A DNA stretch of 64,000 nucleotides from JANSWY01 sp965243755 (lineage in GTDB: Bacteria; Bacteroidota; Bacteroidia; Cytophagales; Cyclobacteriaceae): positions 372,001 to 436,000 of the forward strand of contig CBDEVW010000002.1 of assembly GCA_965243755.1 (NCBI GenBank), read 5' to 3'. Positions 41,498-50,944 of the stretch are shown here, one piece after another (within the stretch, counting starts at the first letter, position 1; every line of letters begins with the position of its first letter). The position numbers and the translations under genes were made by a program. The notes under the pieces were generated by a model. The model was not told the origin of the DNA. It ran no database searches and worked only from the letters and a program-made list of their open reading frames with translations.

Positions 41498-41896
41498 TTA
41501 GTTTTTCTCTGATTCAAGCAATTCTTTTAGTGGTCCGAGGTAATAATCATCCCAGCCACCATCAATAGATTTCACAGAACTTTCCGGGATATTTTCATGG
41601 ATCAATTCCAGCATAGTTGATTCGCCATCAGCTGTGATGTTAAAAGTACACCGGCTATAGGCTTCCCAGGTTTTTTCTTTCCAGTCCTGAACGATCTGCT
41701 GCTCCGAAATTTTCTGATTGATTCCGTGAATATCTCCTTCCCACAGCGAGAATGTACCTCCCTCGGTCAGGTTCATTTCTGCCTCAGACCCGCTCCATTG
41801 TTCAATGATTTCTTTGTTGGTGAGTGCTTCAAACACTTTCTTAGGAGAGGCTGCTACTCTATATTTTTTTGTTACTGTACCCATTTTGGTCAACAT
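41498..41896 (-). CDS. AHSA1/SRPBCC domain protein
   Basis: A 132-residue single-domain protein of the START-like AHSA1 group: VTKKYRVAASPKKVFEALT (first strand and helix), IEQWSGSEAEMNLTEGGTF, WEGDIHGIN, WKEKTWEAYSRCTFNI and a final helix containing GWDDYYLGPLKELL. These proteins bind hydrophobic ligands or act as stress co-factors. ATG 41884 is an alternative start. It heads the minus-strand group that continues with the DGPF protein and the ECF42 sigma factor, a common association. Confidence 0.83.
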   Translation of the reverse strand: MLTKMGTVTKKYRVAASPKKVFEALTNKEIIEQWSGSEAEMNLTEGGTFSLWEGDIHGINQKISEQQIVQDWKEKTWEAYSRCTFNITADGESTMLELIHENIPESSVKSIDGGWDDYYLGPLKELLESEKN

Positions 41897-42124
41897 GTTT
41901 GATATCCTTTAAATTATCAATTTCACCCATAGGACGAAAAGGATTTTAGGAAATGGACATCTGCTGAAAAATATTTTTAAGAAACCTGAAGTTTTTGTGG
42001 GACCAACTAAATAGCAGTTGATTCTTTATTTTTGTAGAATTGTATTCAAGATCCTAATTCTCCCAGTTATACATAATTATTCCATGGATGTGCTGACTCT
42101 TTACTTAATGGGGTAAAATGTCAT

Positions 42125-42132
42125 TACATTTG
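42125..42132 (+). promoter_or_regulatory. TAnnTTTG element upstream of the 7TMR-DISM kinase
   Basis: TACATTTG at 42125-42132 is an exact -7 match, 23 bases before ATG 42156. A second match, TATTTTTG, occurs at 42027-42034. Neither has a clear -33 TTTG at 19-21 bases; two start points are possible. The rest of the 259-base gap (41897-42155) holds nothing else I can name. Confidence 0.4.
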
Positions 42133-42155
42133 AGGGTTGAGGGATAAACATTGAG

Positions 42156-44837
42156 ATGAACTATTTCAGATTTGCACTGGCTTTATTACTGGCACTTAAC
42201 TCATTGATGGGACTGGGACAGGTTGTGATTATTGAGGAGGAGAGTGGCACCATTTCATTAACCGATTACCTGGAATTATATGGCACTGATGAAGTTCTGA
42301 AACTGGAAGACACCACAGAAATTTTAACTGGACAGCAGAAGTATGATCAAGCAGTTGATTTTGAGTTGAACCAATATGGAATACTCACTTTAATTAATCA
42401 GACTCCTGAATTTAAATACCTATACTTTTCGTTTACCGACCTGGATTCGGTGGTTATCACAACCTACAATAATGAGGGAGTTCAACAAAACCTGATTTCC
42501 GGAAACTCCCTGCCTTATAAAAATAAAAATGTATTGGCAGGCGCATGGAGGGATAACTTCTTAAAAGTAGGCATTCAGGGAGAGGAACAACTTAAGGTAT
42601 TCATTGCCATCCCGGCTTCAAATACACAAGGCAATGGCTTTTTCCCAAAAATCATTCTGGACGAAACATTCACCAAAGAGCAGGCAACACATCAGTTTGT
42701 ACAGGGTGTTTATCAGGGTGTAATGTTGATCATTTGCACCTTTGCTATCATCCTCTTTGTAGCCCGAAAAAGAAAAGCTTACTTATATTATTCCCTTTTT
42801 GTATTCGCTCTTTATCTGGCGTACTTACCGGTGTTTGGTTTTTCCAAAGGCCTAACCGGAACGTTCCAAACTGATTTTATTTTCTGGTCCACCGTTAGCC
42901 AGCTGGGAGCATTGTGTTATCTTCAGTTTTTCCGGTATGCCATAGACACCCCAGGCAAATACCCACACCTCGACCACCTGATGAAAATCCTGATTTACAC
43001 CAGGTTTTTTACGGCAGCAATTAGTTTAACTCATCCCCTATTTGGCCTGAGGCCAGATATTGCCATGTCGATTATCAATGTGGTAGACATTGCTACTCTG
43101 ATCGTAAGCATTTATATCATCATCAGGCTGATCAACCAGGGAGATAAATTTGTGAAGTTCATTCTTGTCAGCACGGTAGTACTGGTGGCGGCATTGACAT
43201 TGACCAAATTAAGCAGAATGTTGGGATGGGATTTTTACCACAATTATTTCCTTCAATCAGGTATTGTGGCTCAAAACATGGTGCTTAGCCTCGGCCTGGG
43301 TTATTTGGTGAAAACAAAATTTGAAGAAGAAATCGCAAGACGGCAAGATGATATCAGTCAGCAAATGGCGATCAACATGCAGTTGGAGCAGCAGGTCAAT
43401 TTGCGAACCAGGGCACTGGAGAACCAGAAGGATTTCATCCAAAAAATTATTGATGAAATGCCCAACCATGTATTTGTGCGAAATGCTCAGGGCAACTATA
43501 AGATTGTCAATAAAGCGTTTGCTGATTATTATGGTAAGAAAAAAGAAGATTTTATTGGGAAGTCAATTTTAGAAACACATCCGGATTATGGGCAGGCACA
43601 AAAATACCTGAAGGAGGACCAGATGGTATTAAGCCAGGACATGAAAGTAAGTGATGAATACCTTATGGATCCACTATCCGGGAAATGGGTTTACTTCTAT
43701 AAGGTCCCATTTAAACTGGGTCGTAAGTCCTATGTCCTCTGCATGGAGATCGATATTACTGATATCAAACAAACCTCCAACCAACTCAAAAAGACCAATA
43801 AAGAACTTAACAAAGCCATAGATCATTTGCATCAGGCACAGTCTGAGATCATTCAAAAAGAAAAGATGGCCGTTTTGGGACGGCTGTCAGCAGGGATCGC
43901 TCATGAGATCAATACGCCATTGGGAGTAATCAAAGGAAGTGTTGATTATCTCATCGAGTCCTTTGGTGACATTGGAGACATCATCAATACGATCAATGAA
44001 AAGATTCCAAATGAGCATCGGGCAACTGTCCTCAATATCGTCAACAAGGCCGCAGAAACATACCGTTTCCTGACTTCCTCAGAAGAAAGAAAACTTGTCA
44101 GGGCACTCACAGAACGCCTGGAAAAGGATGGAGTACAAAATGCCAGACACCTCGCTGAGCTGTCACTTCATCTGGATGTAGAAAATGATTATGATAAACT
44201 TCTTCCTGTATGGAAGTTGGAGGATAGCGAGCACATTTTTGAGGCCATACAGTTATTGTTTTTCAGGTTCAACAGCGTGTTCAATATCAAAAATGCAATG
44301 GAGAAGGCCAATAAGATTCTCTTTGCGATAAAATCATACACCCATTTTAAAAATGAAGGTTTGTTTAAGCCGGTTGACCTGCGCAAGAATATTGAGAATG
44401 TGCTCATCATGTTCGAAAACATTCTTAAATCCGGCATTGAGGTAGAATTTGATGTTCCTGATGCGGCCATGATCTATGGTTTACCAGATGAGCTTGGCCA
44501 GGTGTGGACCAACCTGATATCGAATGCAGTACATGCGATGGATAAAAAAGGTAAGCTCAAAATAGCCTGCAGTGAGACAGAGTCACACTATATCGTTTCG
44601 GTGGAAGACAATGGCTCAGGAATACCGGTGGATTTGCAGGATAAGATATTCGAACCATTTTTTACTACCAAGTCAGCAGGACATGGTAGTGGGCTGGGAC
44701 TGGATATTATCAAGCGGATAGTAGAAAAGCATAGCGGCGAAATCTCATTTAAAAGCGAGCCTGGCAAAACAGTATTCTTCGTAAAACTTCAGAGAGAACT
44801 CAAAGCAGTTACAGAAGAAGAAGTTACTCAACCTTAA
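42156..44837 (+). CDS. 7TMR-DISM sensor histidine kinase with PAS domain
   Basis: The 893-residue protein has a signal peptide (to about 22), a periplasmic 7TMR-DISM extracellular domain (about 25-175), seven transmembrane helices (about 185-390), a coiled segment, a PAS domain (about 430-545: KIIDEMPNHVFVRNAQGNYK, KKKEDFIGKS), and a kinase core. H583 lies in RLSAGIAHEINTPLG (HisKA H-box), and the HATPase has VWTNLISNAVHAM, VEDNGSGIP and GHGSGLGLDIIKRIV. The 110 residues between the H-box and the ATP domain are longer than usual and helical. No response regulator adjoins. Last 14 bases overlap the OsmC gene. Confidence 0.88.
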   Translation: MNYFRFALALLLALNSLMGLGQVVIIEEESGTISLTDYLELYGTDEVLKLEDTTEILTGQQKYDQAVDFELNQYGILTLINQTPEFKYLYFSFTDLDSVVITTYNNEGVQQNLISGNSLPYKNKNVLAGAWRDNFLKVGIQGEEQLKVFIAIPASNTQGNGFFPKIILDETFTKEQATHQFVQGVYQGVMLIICTFAIILFVARKRKAYLYYSLFVFALYLAYLPVFGFSKGLTGTFQTDFIFWSTVSQLGALCYLQFFRYAIDTPGKYPHLDHLMKILIYTRFFTAAISLTHPLFGLRPDIAMSIINVVDIATLIVSIYIIIRLINQGDKFVKFILVSTVVLVAALTLTKLSRMLGWDFYHNYFLQSGIVAQNMVLSLGLGYLVKTKFEEEIARRQDDISQQMAINMQLEQQVNLRTRALENQKDFIQKIIDEMPNHVFVRNAQGNYKIVNKAFADYYGKKKEDFIGKSILETHPDYGQAQKYLKEDQMVLSQDMKVSDEYLMDPLSGKWVYFYKVPFKLGRKSYVLCMEIDITDIKQTSNQLKKTNKELNKAIDHLHQAQSEIIQKEKMAVLGRLSAGIAHEINTPLGVIKGSVDYLIESFGDIGDIINTINEKIPNEHRATVLNIVNKAAETYRFLTSSEERKLVRALTERLEKDGVQNARHLAELSLHLDVENDYDKLLPVWKLEDSEHIFEAIQLLFFRFNSVFNIKNAMEKANKILFAIKSYTHFKNEGLFKPVDLRKNIENVLIMFENILKSGIEVEFDVPDAAMIYGLPDELGQVWTNLISNAVHAMDKKGKLKIACSETESHYIVSVEDNGSGIPVDLQDKIFEPFFTTKSAGHGSGLGLDIIKRIVEKHSGEISFKSEPGKTVFFVKLQRELKAVTEEEVTQP

Positions 44838-45291
44838 TAATACATTGGTGATTAATAGGAAAGTTACAAGAATTGGCAATGAAGCACATTTCGTTGGCTT
44901 TATGATGCAATGAAGCTGCCAGCTCCTGTTTTTCAGCTTCCATTATAGTGACTTCCGGGTTGAGTTGCACTCCGGTAAATCTGCCCGACCCATCTTTAGA
45001 TTCTTCCATTTGCCCAGAAGCATTGTCCTGATATTTTGTAACGGTAATCTTGTTCACTGAACACAAATGAAGATACCAAAGCATATGACACGAAGATAGC
45101 GAAGCGACCAGAAGTTCTTCCGGATTATGACGTTTGGGATCCCCCATGAACGCTGGATCCGAGGAAAGTTTGATTGATGGCTTATCACCTGCCGTAAAAT
45201 CATGATCTCTGGAATATGCTTTGTAGGAGCTTGTGCCACTCCCATTATTTCCGGTCCACTCTATTGTTGTACTGTAGTGGTGTTCTTTCAT
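44824..45291 (-). CDS. OsmC/Ohr family peroxiredoxin-like protein
   Basis: The 155-residue protein has the OsmC pattern: a beta-rich N-terminus, the helix EELLVASLSSCHMLWYLHLC with C68, and HKANEMCFIANSCN with C136, the two positions of the active-site pair. OsmC/Ohr reduce organic hydroperoxides using dithiol partners. The 3' end overlaps the histidine-kinase gene by 14 bases, and it lies 24 bases downstream of the patatin-like gene on the same strand. Confidence 0.87.
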   Translation of the reverse strand: MKEHHYSTTIEWTGNNGSGTSSYKAYSRDHDFTAGDKPSIKLSSDPAFMGDPKRHNPEELLVASLSSCHMLWYLHLCSVNKITVTKYQDNASGQMEESKDGSGRFTGVQLNPEVTIMEAEKQELAASLHHKANEMCFIANSCNFPINHQCIIKVE

Positions 45292-45315
45292 GGTATGAAG
45301 ATCTACAAAAGGATG

Positions 45316-46359
45316 CTACTCTTCACCTGTTTGGGCTAAATTATTTTCGAAAAACGCACGCACACCCTCCCTTCCACTATCGATGAGCGACTGTTTTTCT
45401 TCTTCAGAAAGGTTTTTGATTTTGGGCCCGATACCAGCATCAGAAACCGAAATAGTCCGTGACCAGTCATCCTGATTAAGATCATGACGGTTCAGACTCT
45501 CCACCACGTAATTGTAGAAGGCCTCAATGTAGTCTCTTACATTCTGAACATCATAGGGAGCGAGCTGTTGGTTGATCCGGTCATATGTAATCTGATTGTC
45601 ACTATCTATTCTTACACCAAGTGTTTTCGGATTTGCTACCCTAAATCTTCTTCCTCTGATCAGTGTGTCAGTATCAAAAATATCGATTGGAAAATTTCCT
45701 GTGATGCCGCCATCTACCATTAGGTCCATGTCCGGGTTGGCTTCCTGGCGATGATAAACTTTTCCATTTTTGTCTACGAAAACAGCCTGAAAGTAAAGCG
45801 GAATGGACATTGATGCCCGGATGGCATGTTTCACTTGCATATCGGGGTAAGTTTCGTGAGAGAAAACAATATTTTTCTGATGGTTAAGGCTTGTGGCTAC
45901 CACATAAAGGTCCTTATATCCTTGTTGGTGAAGTGCTTTAAAAGTTATATCTGCATTTCCGGTTTTAGACGCTATAAGATCTTCCAGCCACTGGGTGAAT
46001 TTATCTCCTTTGTACCAACCGTAGTTGCGTTTTAGCCTCCTTACCCCACTAAAAATTGAACCATCATTGAAACTCGAGAAATCCGTGTCGTAAATGATTT
46101 CAGTTATTTCTTCGGGAGTATAGCCTAATGCAATTGCAAGAGAGATAATTGAGCCTGCAGAAGTGCCGCCCACTTTCTTCACGTCCTGCAAAATACCCAT
46201 CGTGTCAAGTTCTGTTATTACTCCGGTGTAAGCCAGTCCCCGCATTCCGGCACCCTCAAAAACCAGGTTTTCAAATTTGCCAACAGGAGATTGTGCCTGT
46301 ACCTGGAGAGATATCACAAGCAAAAGCACCAAAATGGTGCATTGATATTTGGAATTCAT
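45316..46359 (-). CDS. Patatin-like phospholipase, exported
   Basis: A 347-residue protein with a signal peptide (to about residue 23, VQAQ) and a patatin domain: oxyanion motif FEGAGMRGLAY (about 35-44), nucleophile GTSAGS with S67 in VGGTSAGSIISLA, and the catalytic Asp D216 in LMVDGGITGNFPIDIF. The Ser-Asp dyad is intact, so it should hydrolyse phospholipid or acyl ester. The C-terminus is helical with no added domain. Exported patatins of this size are common in Bacteroidota. Confidence 0.88.
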   Translation of the reverse strand: MNSKYQCTILVLLLVISLQVQAQSPVGKFENLVFEGAGMRGLAYTGVITELDTMGILQDVKKVGGTSAGSIISLAIALGYTPEEITEIIYDTDFSSFNDGSIFSGVRRLKRNYGWYKGDKFTQWLEDLIASKTGNADITFKALHQQGYKDLYVVATSLNHQKNIVFSHETYPDMQVKHAIRASMSIPLYFQAVFVDKNGKVYHRQEANPDMDLMVDGGITGNFPIDIFDTDTLIRGRRFRVANPKTLGVRIDSDNQITYDRINQQLAPYDVQNVRDYIEAFYNYVVESLNRHDLNQDDWSRTISVSDAGIGPKIKNLSEEEKQSLIDSGREGVRAFFENNLAQTGEE

Positions 46360-46363
46360 TGAT

Positions 46364-46393
46364 CGTTGATTTTTTAATTCTCAACAATCAACG
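46364..46393. repeat. 8-bp inverted repeat between GH31 and patatin genes
   Basis: CGTTGATT (46364-46371) and AATCAACG (46386-46393) form an 8 bp stem with a 14-base loop. It lies between the GH31 stop and the patatin start on the minus strand. There is no U tract after the stem, so it could be a weak terminator, an operator or chance. Confidence 0.35.
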
Positions 46394-46424
46394 GGTAAAT
46401 AATGCACATGTTGCCAATTCATGA

Positions 46425-48779
46425 TCAATGGAGTATGTTAATGATCTGATTGTCGATTAATTCTGCTTTAAATAACAATATATTGCTTGACTTATCCCAC
46501 TCAAAAGGTAATTCTTTGGCATCAGAAACAACTGAAGTGGGGGAGTTACTTAGACCTATAATGCGAAATGTGCCAATTCTTGTGGCTGGCTCGCCTTCAT
46601 ATCCTTCACCCTCCAAATTGGTTTTAAAAGTAAGGCTGCTTTCATCAGGCTGACAGTTAATATTAATGAGTCTGTACTGTCCTTTTTCAAATGCAAGAGG
46701 AGTCGTTCCATCATCTTCGTAAATGTGATTATCTGATGGTTGCTCACTATAATAGTAATTAAGTTCCAGGTTGCTGGTATTGTATTCAGTGGTATTGCCT
46801 ATAGGCTCAACCATTGGAATGATGCTTCCTTCTTTTACAAACACAGGAATATTTTTTAATGCTACCGGGACATCAATGTGATTTCCTCCATGATGCATTG
46901 AGTAATCCCAGAAATTGTACCACTTGCCCTCTGGCAAATAAACGCTTACAGATTTGGTGCCCGGTTGCATCACTGGGGCTACCAGCATGGATTCACCCCA
47001 CATGTATTGATCTTGAAGAGTATCGGCAATTGATTCAAATTCTACAAACATAGGTCTCGCCAACGGGATGCCTGTAACATGATTTTGCCAGGCAAGGGTA
47101 TAGTTGTAGGGTAACATCTGATACCTCAGCGCTACAAATGGTTTGATTATTTCCTGAACTTGTGGATCCCAAAGTACTGGTTCGGACGGTGCGGCATTCG
47201 CATCACCATGGGGTCTGAAAATGGCAGTAAAAACAGCATATTGCATCCAGCGAATGTAAAGTTCTGCATCTTGAGGTCCCATAGAAAACCCTCCGGCATC
47301 AGAGTGCATGAAGCCAAGGCCAGACAAGCCCATACTTAATATGATCGGATTCTGAGCCCTCAGCCCACTCCAGGAGCGACCGACATCCCCGGACCATGGG
47401 ATTATTCCGTAACGCTGAGTACCGGCAAATCCAGCTCTGGCAAGATTGAAGAGCCTTTCTTCGGGAAATTCTCTGGCGTACCCTTCTGACAACATTTTGG
47501 ACCACTCATGACTATAAGCACCATGCAGTTCATTGGCGGACCCACTGTGGTGAACCATTTCCTCAGGATGTTTTTCGGGTTCTCCCAAATCAACCCACCA
47601 ACCGGCAATTCCATATGCTTTCTGCCTTTTATATTCATTCCACATCCAGTCTTTAGCTTCAGGTTTGAAGATGTCCAATAAGCCTCCTTCCCCAAAGTAA
47701 AAGTCAGGAATTGTCAGGGTGTTGCCCTCTTTGTCTAGTGCCAGAAGTTTATTGTCGGACAGGTACTGAAAATTGCTGGACTTCTTAGTGAAAAAAGGTT
47801 CTGATACCGTGATGGTTTTCACACCTAAGTCATTAAAATTCTGAATCATCTGCTTTGGTTCGGGCCATCGCTCATCGTCCCAGTCTAACTTTCCCATTTG
47901 TCCGTCCTCCAACTCAGGTCCAAACCAATAGATATCAAGGATAATAGCGTCCACAGGATACCCTGCTTTCAGGGCAAGGTCCAGAATCTTTTCAGCTTCC
48001 TGCTGACTTCTATACCCAAACCGGGATTGAAGATGACCCATGGACCACAATGGTACCATTGGCTGGCGGCCTGTCAGATTGGTGTATTCCGATATTAGCT
48101 CTTTGTAAGTTTGCCCGTTGATAAAGTAAAATGCAGAATTTCCACCTTCACTGGAATATTCAAGAATGTCGTGTTTGGACTTGCCAATGTCCAATTGAGC
48201 CTTCGCCGGGTTATCCACTAGGACCATATATTTTTCTGATGACAGCCAATGGGGTATGGCATAATTTAAGTTATCCGTACCTTCCTGATAGCCGTATCTT
48301 GGCTGATTGTAAATTTCCAGCACCTTACCCCTTCTGTTCATTCCGGTTGCTCTTGATCCAGTACCGTAAATGGCTTCTTCAGATGAAAGACTAAAATTTA
48401 ATTGAGACCGGTCATCGGTATTGTCAAATCCGTTCCCCGTCAGTTTGTGGCCCGTGTTTTTGTCCAGAAATTCAAACTTTGGTGGATTTAGCTGAATCTT
48501 GATTTCAGCTGTAGCTGTGGAGAGGGAGATGTTATTGTCATCTGATTTTTGAAGTGAAACCTTAGTGGCCTTTGTTAGGACCGGCGCAAAAACCTTGTCC
48601 CCATTAGCAAGGCTGTCACGGTAACTGACCTTAAATACCTGATCAGATACAGCTTTTACCTCATATGTTCCGGAACCGCTGGTGAACCTTAAAACGTTAT
48701 TTTCAAACTGGTAATTTTCAGGAGCGGAGCATGCCTGTAGGAGTGAGATAGCCAGGCACAATAAAAAGAATTTGCGCAT
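46425..48779 (-). CDS. GH31 alpha-glucosidase/alpha-xylosidase, lipoprotein
   Basis: The 784-residue protein starts with a lipoprotein signal (FFLLCLAISLLQAC, Cys17), then the galactose-mutarotase-like beta domain, the GH31 barrel (about 240-600) and C-terminal beta domains. Catalytic nucleophile D397 is in GWWVDLGEPE and acid/base D465 in IIPWSGDVGRSW; GYPVDAIILDIYWFG and LPYNYTLAW (about 560) are also GH31 marks. Exact substrate (alpha-glucoside, xyloside or other) is not fixed by these motifs. Surface or periplasmic anchoring via lipid suits trimming of oligosaccharides. It has its own transcription unit. Confidence 0.9.
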   Translation of the reverse strand: MRKFFLLCLAISLLQACSAPENYQFENNVLRFTSGSGTYEVKAVSDQVFKVSYRDSLANGDKVFAPVLTKATKVSLQKSDDNNISLSTATAEIKIQLNPPKFEFLDKNTGHKLTGNGFDNTDDRSQLNFSLSSEEAIYGTGSRATGMNRRGKVLEIYNQPRYGYQEGTDNLNYAIPHWLSSEKYMVLVDNPAKAQLDIGKSKHDILEYSSEGGNSAFYFINGQTYKELISEYTNLTGRQPMVPLWSMGHLQSRFGYRSQQEAEKILDLALKAGYPVDAIILDIYWFGPELEDGQMGKLDWDDERWPEPKQMIQNFNDLGVKTITVSEPFFTKKSSNFQYLSDNKLLALDKEGNTLTIPDFYFGEGGLLDIFKPEAKDWMWNEYKRQKAYGIAGWWVDLGEPEKHPEEMVHHSGSANELHGAYSHEWSKMLSEGYAREFPEERLFNLARAGFAGTQRYGIIPWSGDVGRSWSGLRAQNPIILSMGLSGLGFMHSDAGGFSMGPQDAELYIRWMQYAVFTAIFRPHGDANAAPSEPVLWDPQVQEIIKPFVALRYQMLPYNYTLAWQNHVTGIPLARPMFVEFESIADTLQDQYMWGESMLVAPVMQPGTKSVSVYLPEGKWYNFWDYSMHHGGNHIDVPVALKNIPVFVKEGSIIPMVEPIGNTTEYNTSNLELNYYYSEQPSDNHIYEDDGTTPLAFEKGQYRLININCQPDESSLTFKTNLEGEGYEGEPATRIGTFRIIGLSNSPTSVVSDAKELPFEWDKSSNILLFKAELIDNQIINILH

Positions 48780-48919
48780 AAATCAGGGATGTAAAATTTA
48801 CAATTTCCCTAATATAAGGTTGTTTTTAATAATCCAAATAACCATTTAGATAAGCAAACGATTGCGGATAGGATGAAATTGAAAATTAATTTTATGAACC
48901 TGTAAAAATGCCGGAATTC

Positions 48920-50524
48920 TTAGTCTGCAATATTGCCACTCATGGATTCAGCCAGCTTCATTGCCTGGTACGCATTGATCACCGCACCCGTGGTGCTTAA
49001 TTTTTTGAATTTCGTCTTCTTACCACGCTTATCAGCAGGCAGATATACTTTGGTTTTACCAACGGGAATGGCAGACTCCAATAAAATTTCTTTTAACTGA
49101 ACTGCAGTGAGTTCAGGATGATGGCTCAGTACAAGAGCAGCAACACCTGAAACTACCGGTGCAGCCATGGAAGTTCCGCTATTCTCTTTGTATTCATTAT
49201 CAGGAACAGTGGAGTAAATATCTACTCCAGGAGCAAATACATGAACGGTTTTGTTCCCATAATTGGAAAATTCCGCTGTTAAATTAAGGTCTTTCGTCCG
49301 GTCAGAAGCGCCAACTTCAATCCAGTTTTGGGCATCTGCTATCGGGTTTTGAGGGTCACCAAAGTACCTTGTAGGGAAATGGATCACCTCATCAATATTC
49401 ATACTGGCATTGCCTGCTGCATGAATAAGCAGTACGTTATTATCTTCTGCATATTTTATGGCGGCTTCTACGGCTTCTTTGTTGGGAGAATGGCCTTTTC
49501 CAAAACTCATATTGATAATTCTTGCCCCATTATCTACAGCATAGATAATTGAGTTGGCAATGTCCTTATCTCTTTCATCTCCATCAGGAACGGCCCGTAG
49601 GATCATCAGTTTTACATTTCCCGCTATGCCATCAATTCCCGTTTCATTGTTTCTGACTGCTCCGATGATACCTGCTACATGGGTGCCATGTTCAGAGTGC
49701 CCACCATCAACATCATTGTTACCATAGAACCTTTCGCTGGGATCATCCGGATTATCACCAACTATTCTTCTGCCATCAAATTCTATGTTGTAATGATACA
49801 ATACCCTGGTATCAATGTATTTCTTATAATCCTCAAAATCCTGAAAAGTAAAACCTGCCTGAAACTTACTCAACATAAATTCCTTTGCAGCAAGCACACG
49901 TTCACTTCGAGCATGAATTGCCTCCAGGTTTGCTTCGTTGATTTCTTTGTCCAGTAGCTCCGGTTCCAAAATTGATTTCACCATCATCAGGGTTTGTTCA
50001 AACTGGTCCAGTTGCTCTTTTGTCTTCTTGCTTTGGGCCAGCTTATCTTCTGTGATTTTTTTGGTTTCAAGGTAAAGTTTATAATCCTCTTGTTCAGAGT
50101 CACTGATATCGTCTTTTGATCGGCCATCAAACTTTTCTCTGAGCTTCTTGTAAAGCCGTGTTGTTTCAAAGGTTTCCTCAACTACATTTCCATTGGCTCC
50201 TCCAAGAAAGTTCCAGCCATGAATATCATCTACATAGCCGTTATTATCATCATCCAGACCATTGCCGGCTATTTCATCTTCATTCACCCAGATGTTGTCT
50301 TGTAAATCTTCATGATCAAAGTCCACACCTGAATCTATAATGGCGACAATGATCTCAGTGGTTGATCTGTTCCCGTATTCTGCATAAACTTTGTTGACAC
50401 TAGCCCCAAACACTCCATCTTCTTCTAAATCTTTGTTGAACCAGTCTTCATTCCTTTGTGCCTGGGAAGTGAATGTTACTAAAACAATAATTAATAACAC
50501 TCCAAAGCTTCTCAATACGGTCAT
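48920..50524 (-). CDS. S8 subtilisin-like serine protease, exported
   Basis: The 534-residue protein has a signal peptide (to about 22, SQAQ) and a subtilase domain with D64 in VAIIDSGVDFDHEDL, H279 in SEHGTHVAG and S452 in SGTSMAAPV; oxyanion-side Asn is in HAAGNAS. The Asp-to-His distance is about 215 residues instead of about 30: a helical, charged insert (about 120-240) follows the NGYVDDIHGWNF strand, a known feature of some Bacteroidota subtilases. No propeptide domain is obvious between signal and D64, and no T9SS tail is seen, so it is probably periplasmic. Confidence 0.9.
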   Translation of the reverse strand: MTVLRSFGVLLIIVLVTFTSQAQRNEDWFNKDLEEDGVFGASVNKVYAEYGNRSTTEIIVAIIDSGVDFDHEDLQDNIWVNEDEIAGNGLDDDNNGYVDDIHGWNFLGGANGNVVEETFETTRLYKKLREKFDGRSKDDISDSEQEDYKLYLETKKITEDKLAQSKKTKEQLDQFEQTLMMVKSILEPELLDKEINEANLEAIHARSERVLAAKEFMLSKFQAGFTFQDFEDYKKYIDTRVLYHYNIEFDGRRIVGDNPDDPSERFYGNNDVDGGHSEHGTHVAGIIGAVRNNETGIDGIAGNVKLMILRAVPDGDERDKDIANSIIYAVDNGARIINMSFGKGHSPNKEAVEAAIKYAEDNNVLLIHAAGNASMNIDEVIHFPTRYFGDPQNPIADAQNWIEVGASDRTKDLNLTAEFSNYGNKTVHVFAPGVDIYSTVPDNEYKENSGTSMAAPVVSGVAALVLSHHPELTAVQLKEILLESAIPVGKTKVYLPADKRGKKTKFKKLSTTGAVINAYQAMKLAESMSGNIAD

Positions 50525-50583
50525 ATTTTCTTATTTATTACTTTGTTCGAATCTACAAAAGTAACAATATCTTAATTTCTTTT

Positions 50584-50940
50584 TTAAAAGAGCTCCAAAA
50601 TCTTGGGTAGATAAATGATTAATCCGGTGACCATTGCAAAAAAAGAGACAATCAAAACCGCTCCGGCTGCAAGGTCTTTTATCTTTCCTGCCATATGATT
50701 GTATTCAGGAGATACCATGTCAGTTAATTCTTCTATTGCCGTGTTGATCAATTCAAACCCAAGGACTAATCCTATAGCGAGTGACTGGGCGATCCATGCT
50801 ATGGCTGAAATGTTGAAAATATAACCAGCCAGAACAATGATGATGGTCACGATCAGGTGGAATCGAAAATTTATTTCACTTCGATAAGCTGATTTAATTC
50901 CTCTGAGGGCAAATACAAACCCTTTTAAAAATTTCTTCAA
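50584..50940 (-). CDS. dgkA: Diacylglycerol kinase family protein (DgkA/undecaprenol kinase type)
   Basis: A 118-residue membrane protein (from the TTG at 50940) with three transmembrane helices and the diagnostic ELINTAIEELTDMVSPEYN plus KIKDLAAGAVLIVS, the ATP/Mg site of DgkA-type kinases; FVFALRGIKSAYRSEINFRFH is the usual N-terminal amphipathic helix. It phosphorylates diacylglycerol or undecaprenol. No ATG exists in the reading frame before the domain: TTG 50970 would overlap the YtoQ gene by 26 bases, whereas TTG 50940 starts 4 bases after its stop and gives normal family length, so I prefer the latter. Confidence 0.85.
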   Translation of the reverse strand: MKKFLKGFVFALRGIKSAYRSEINFRFHLIVTIIIVLAGYIFNISAIAWIAQSLAIGLVLGFELINTAIEELTDMVSPEYNHMAGKIKDLAAGAVLIVSFFAMVTGLIIYLPKILELF

Positions 50941-50944
50941 TATT

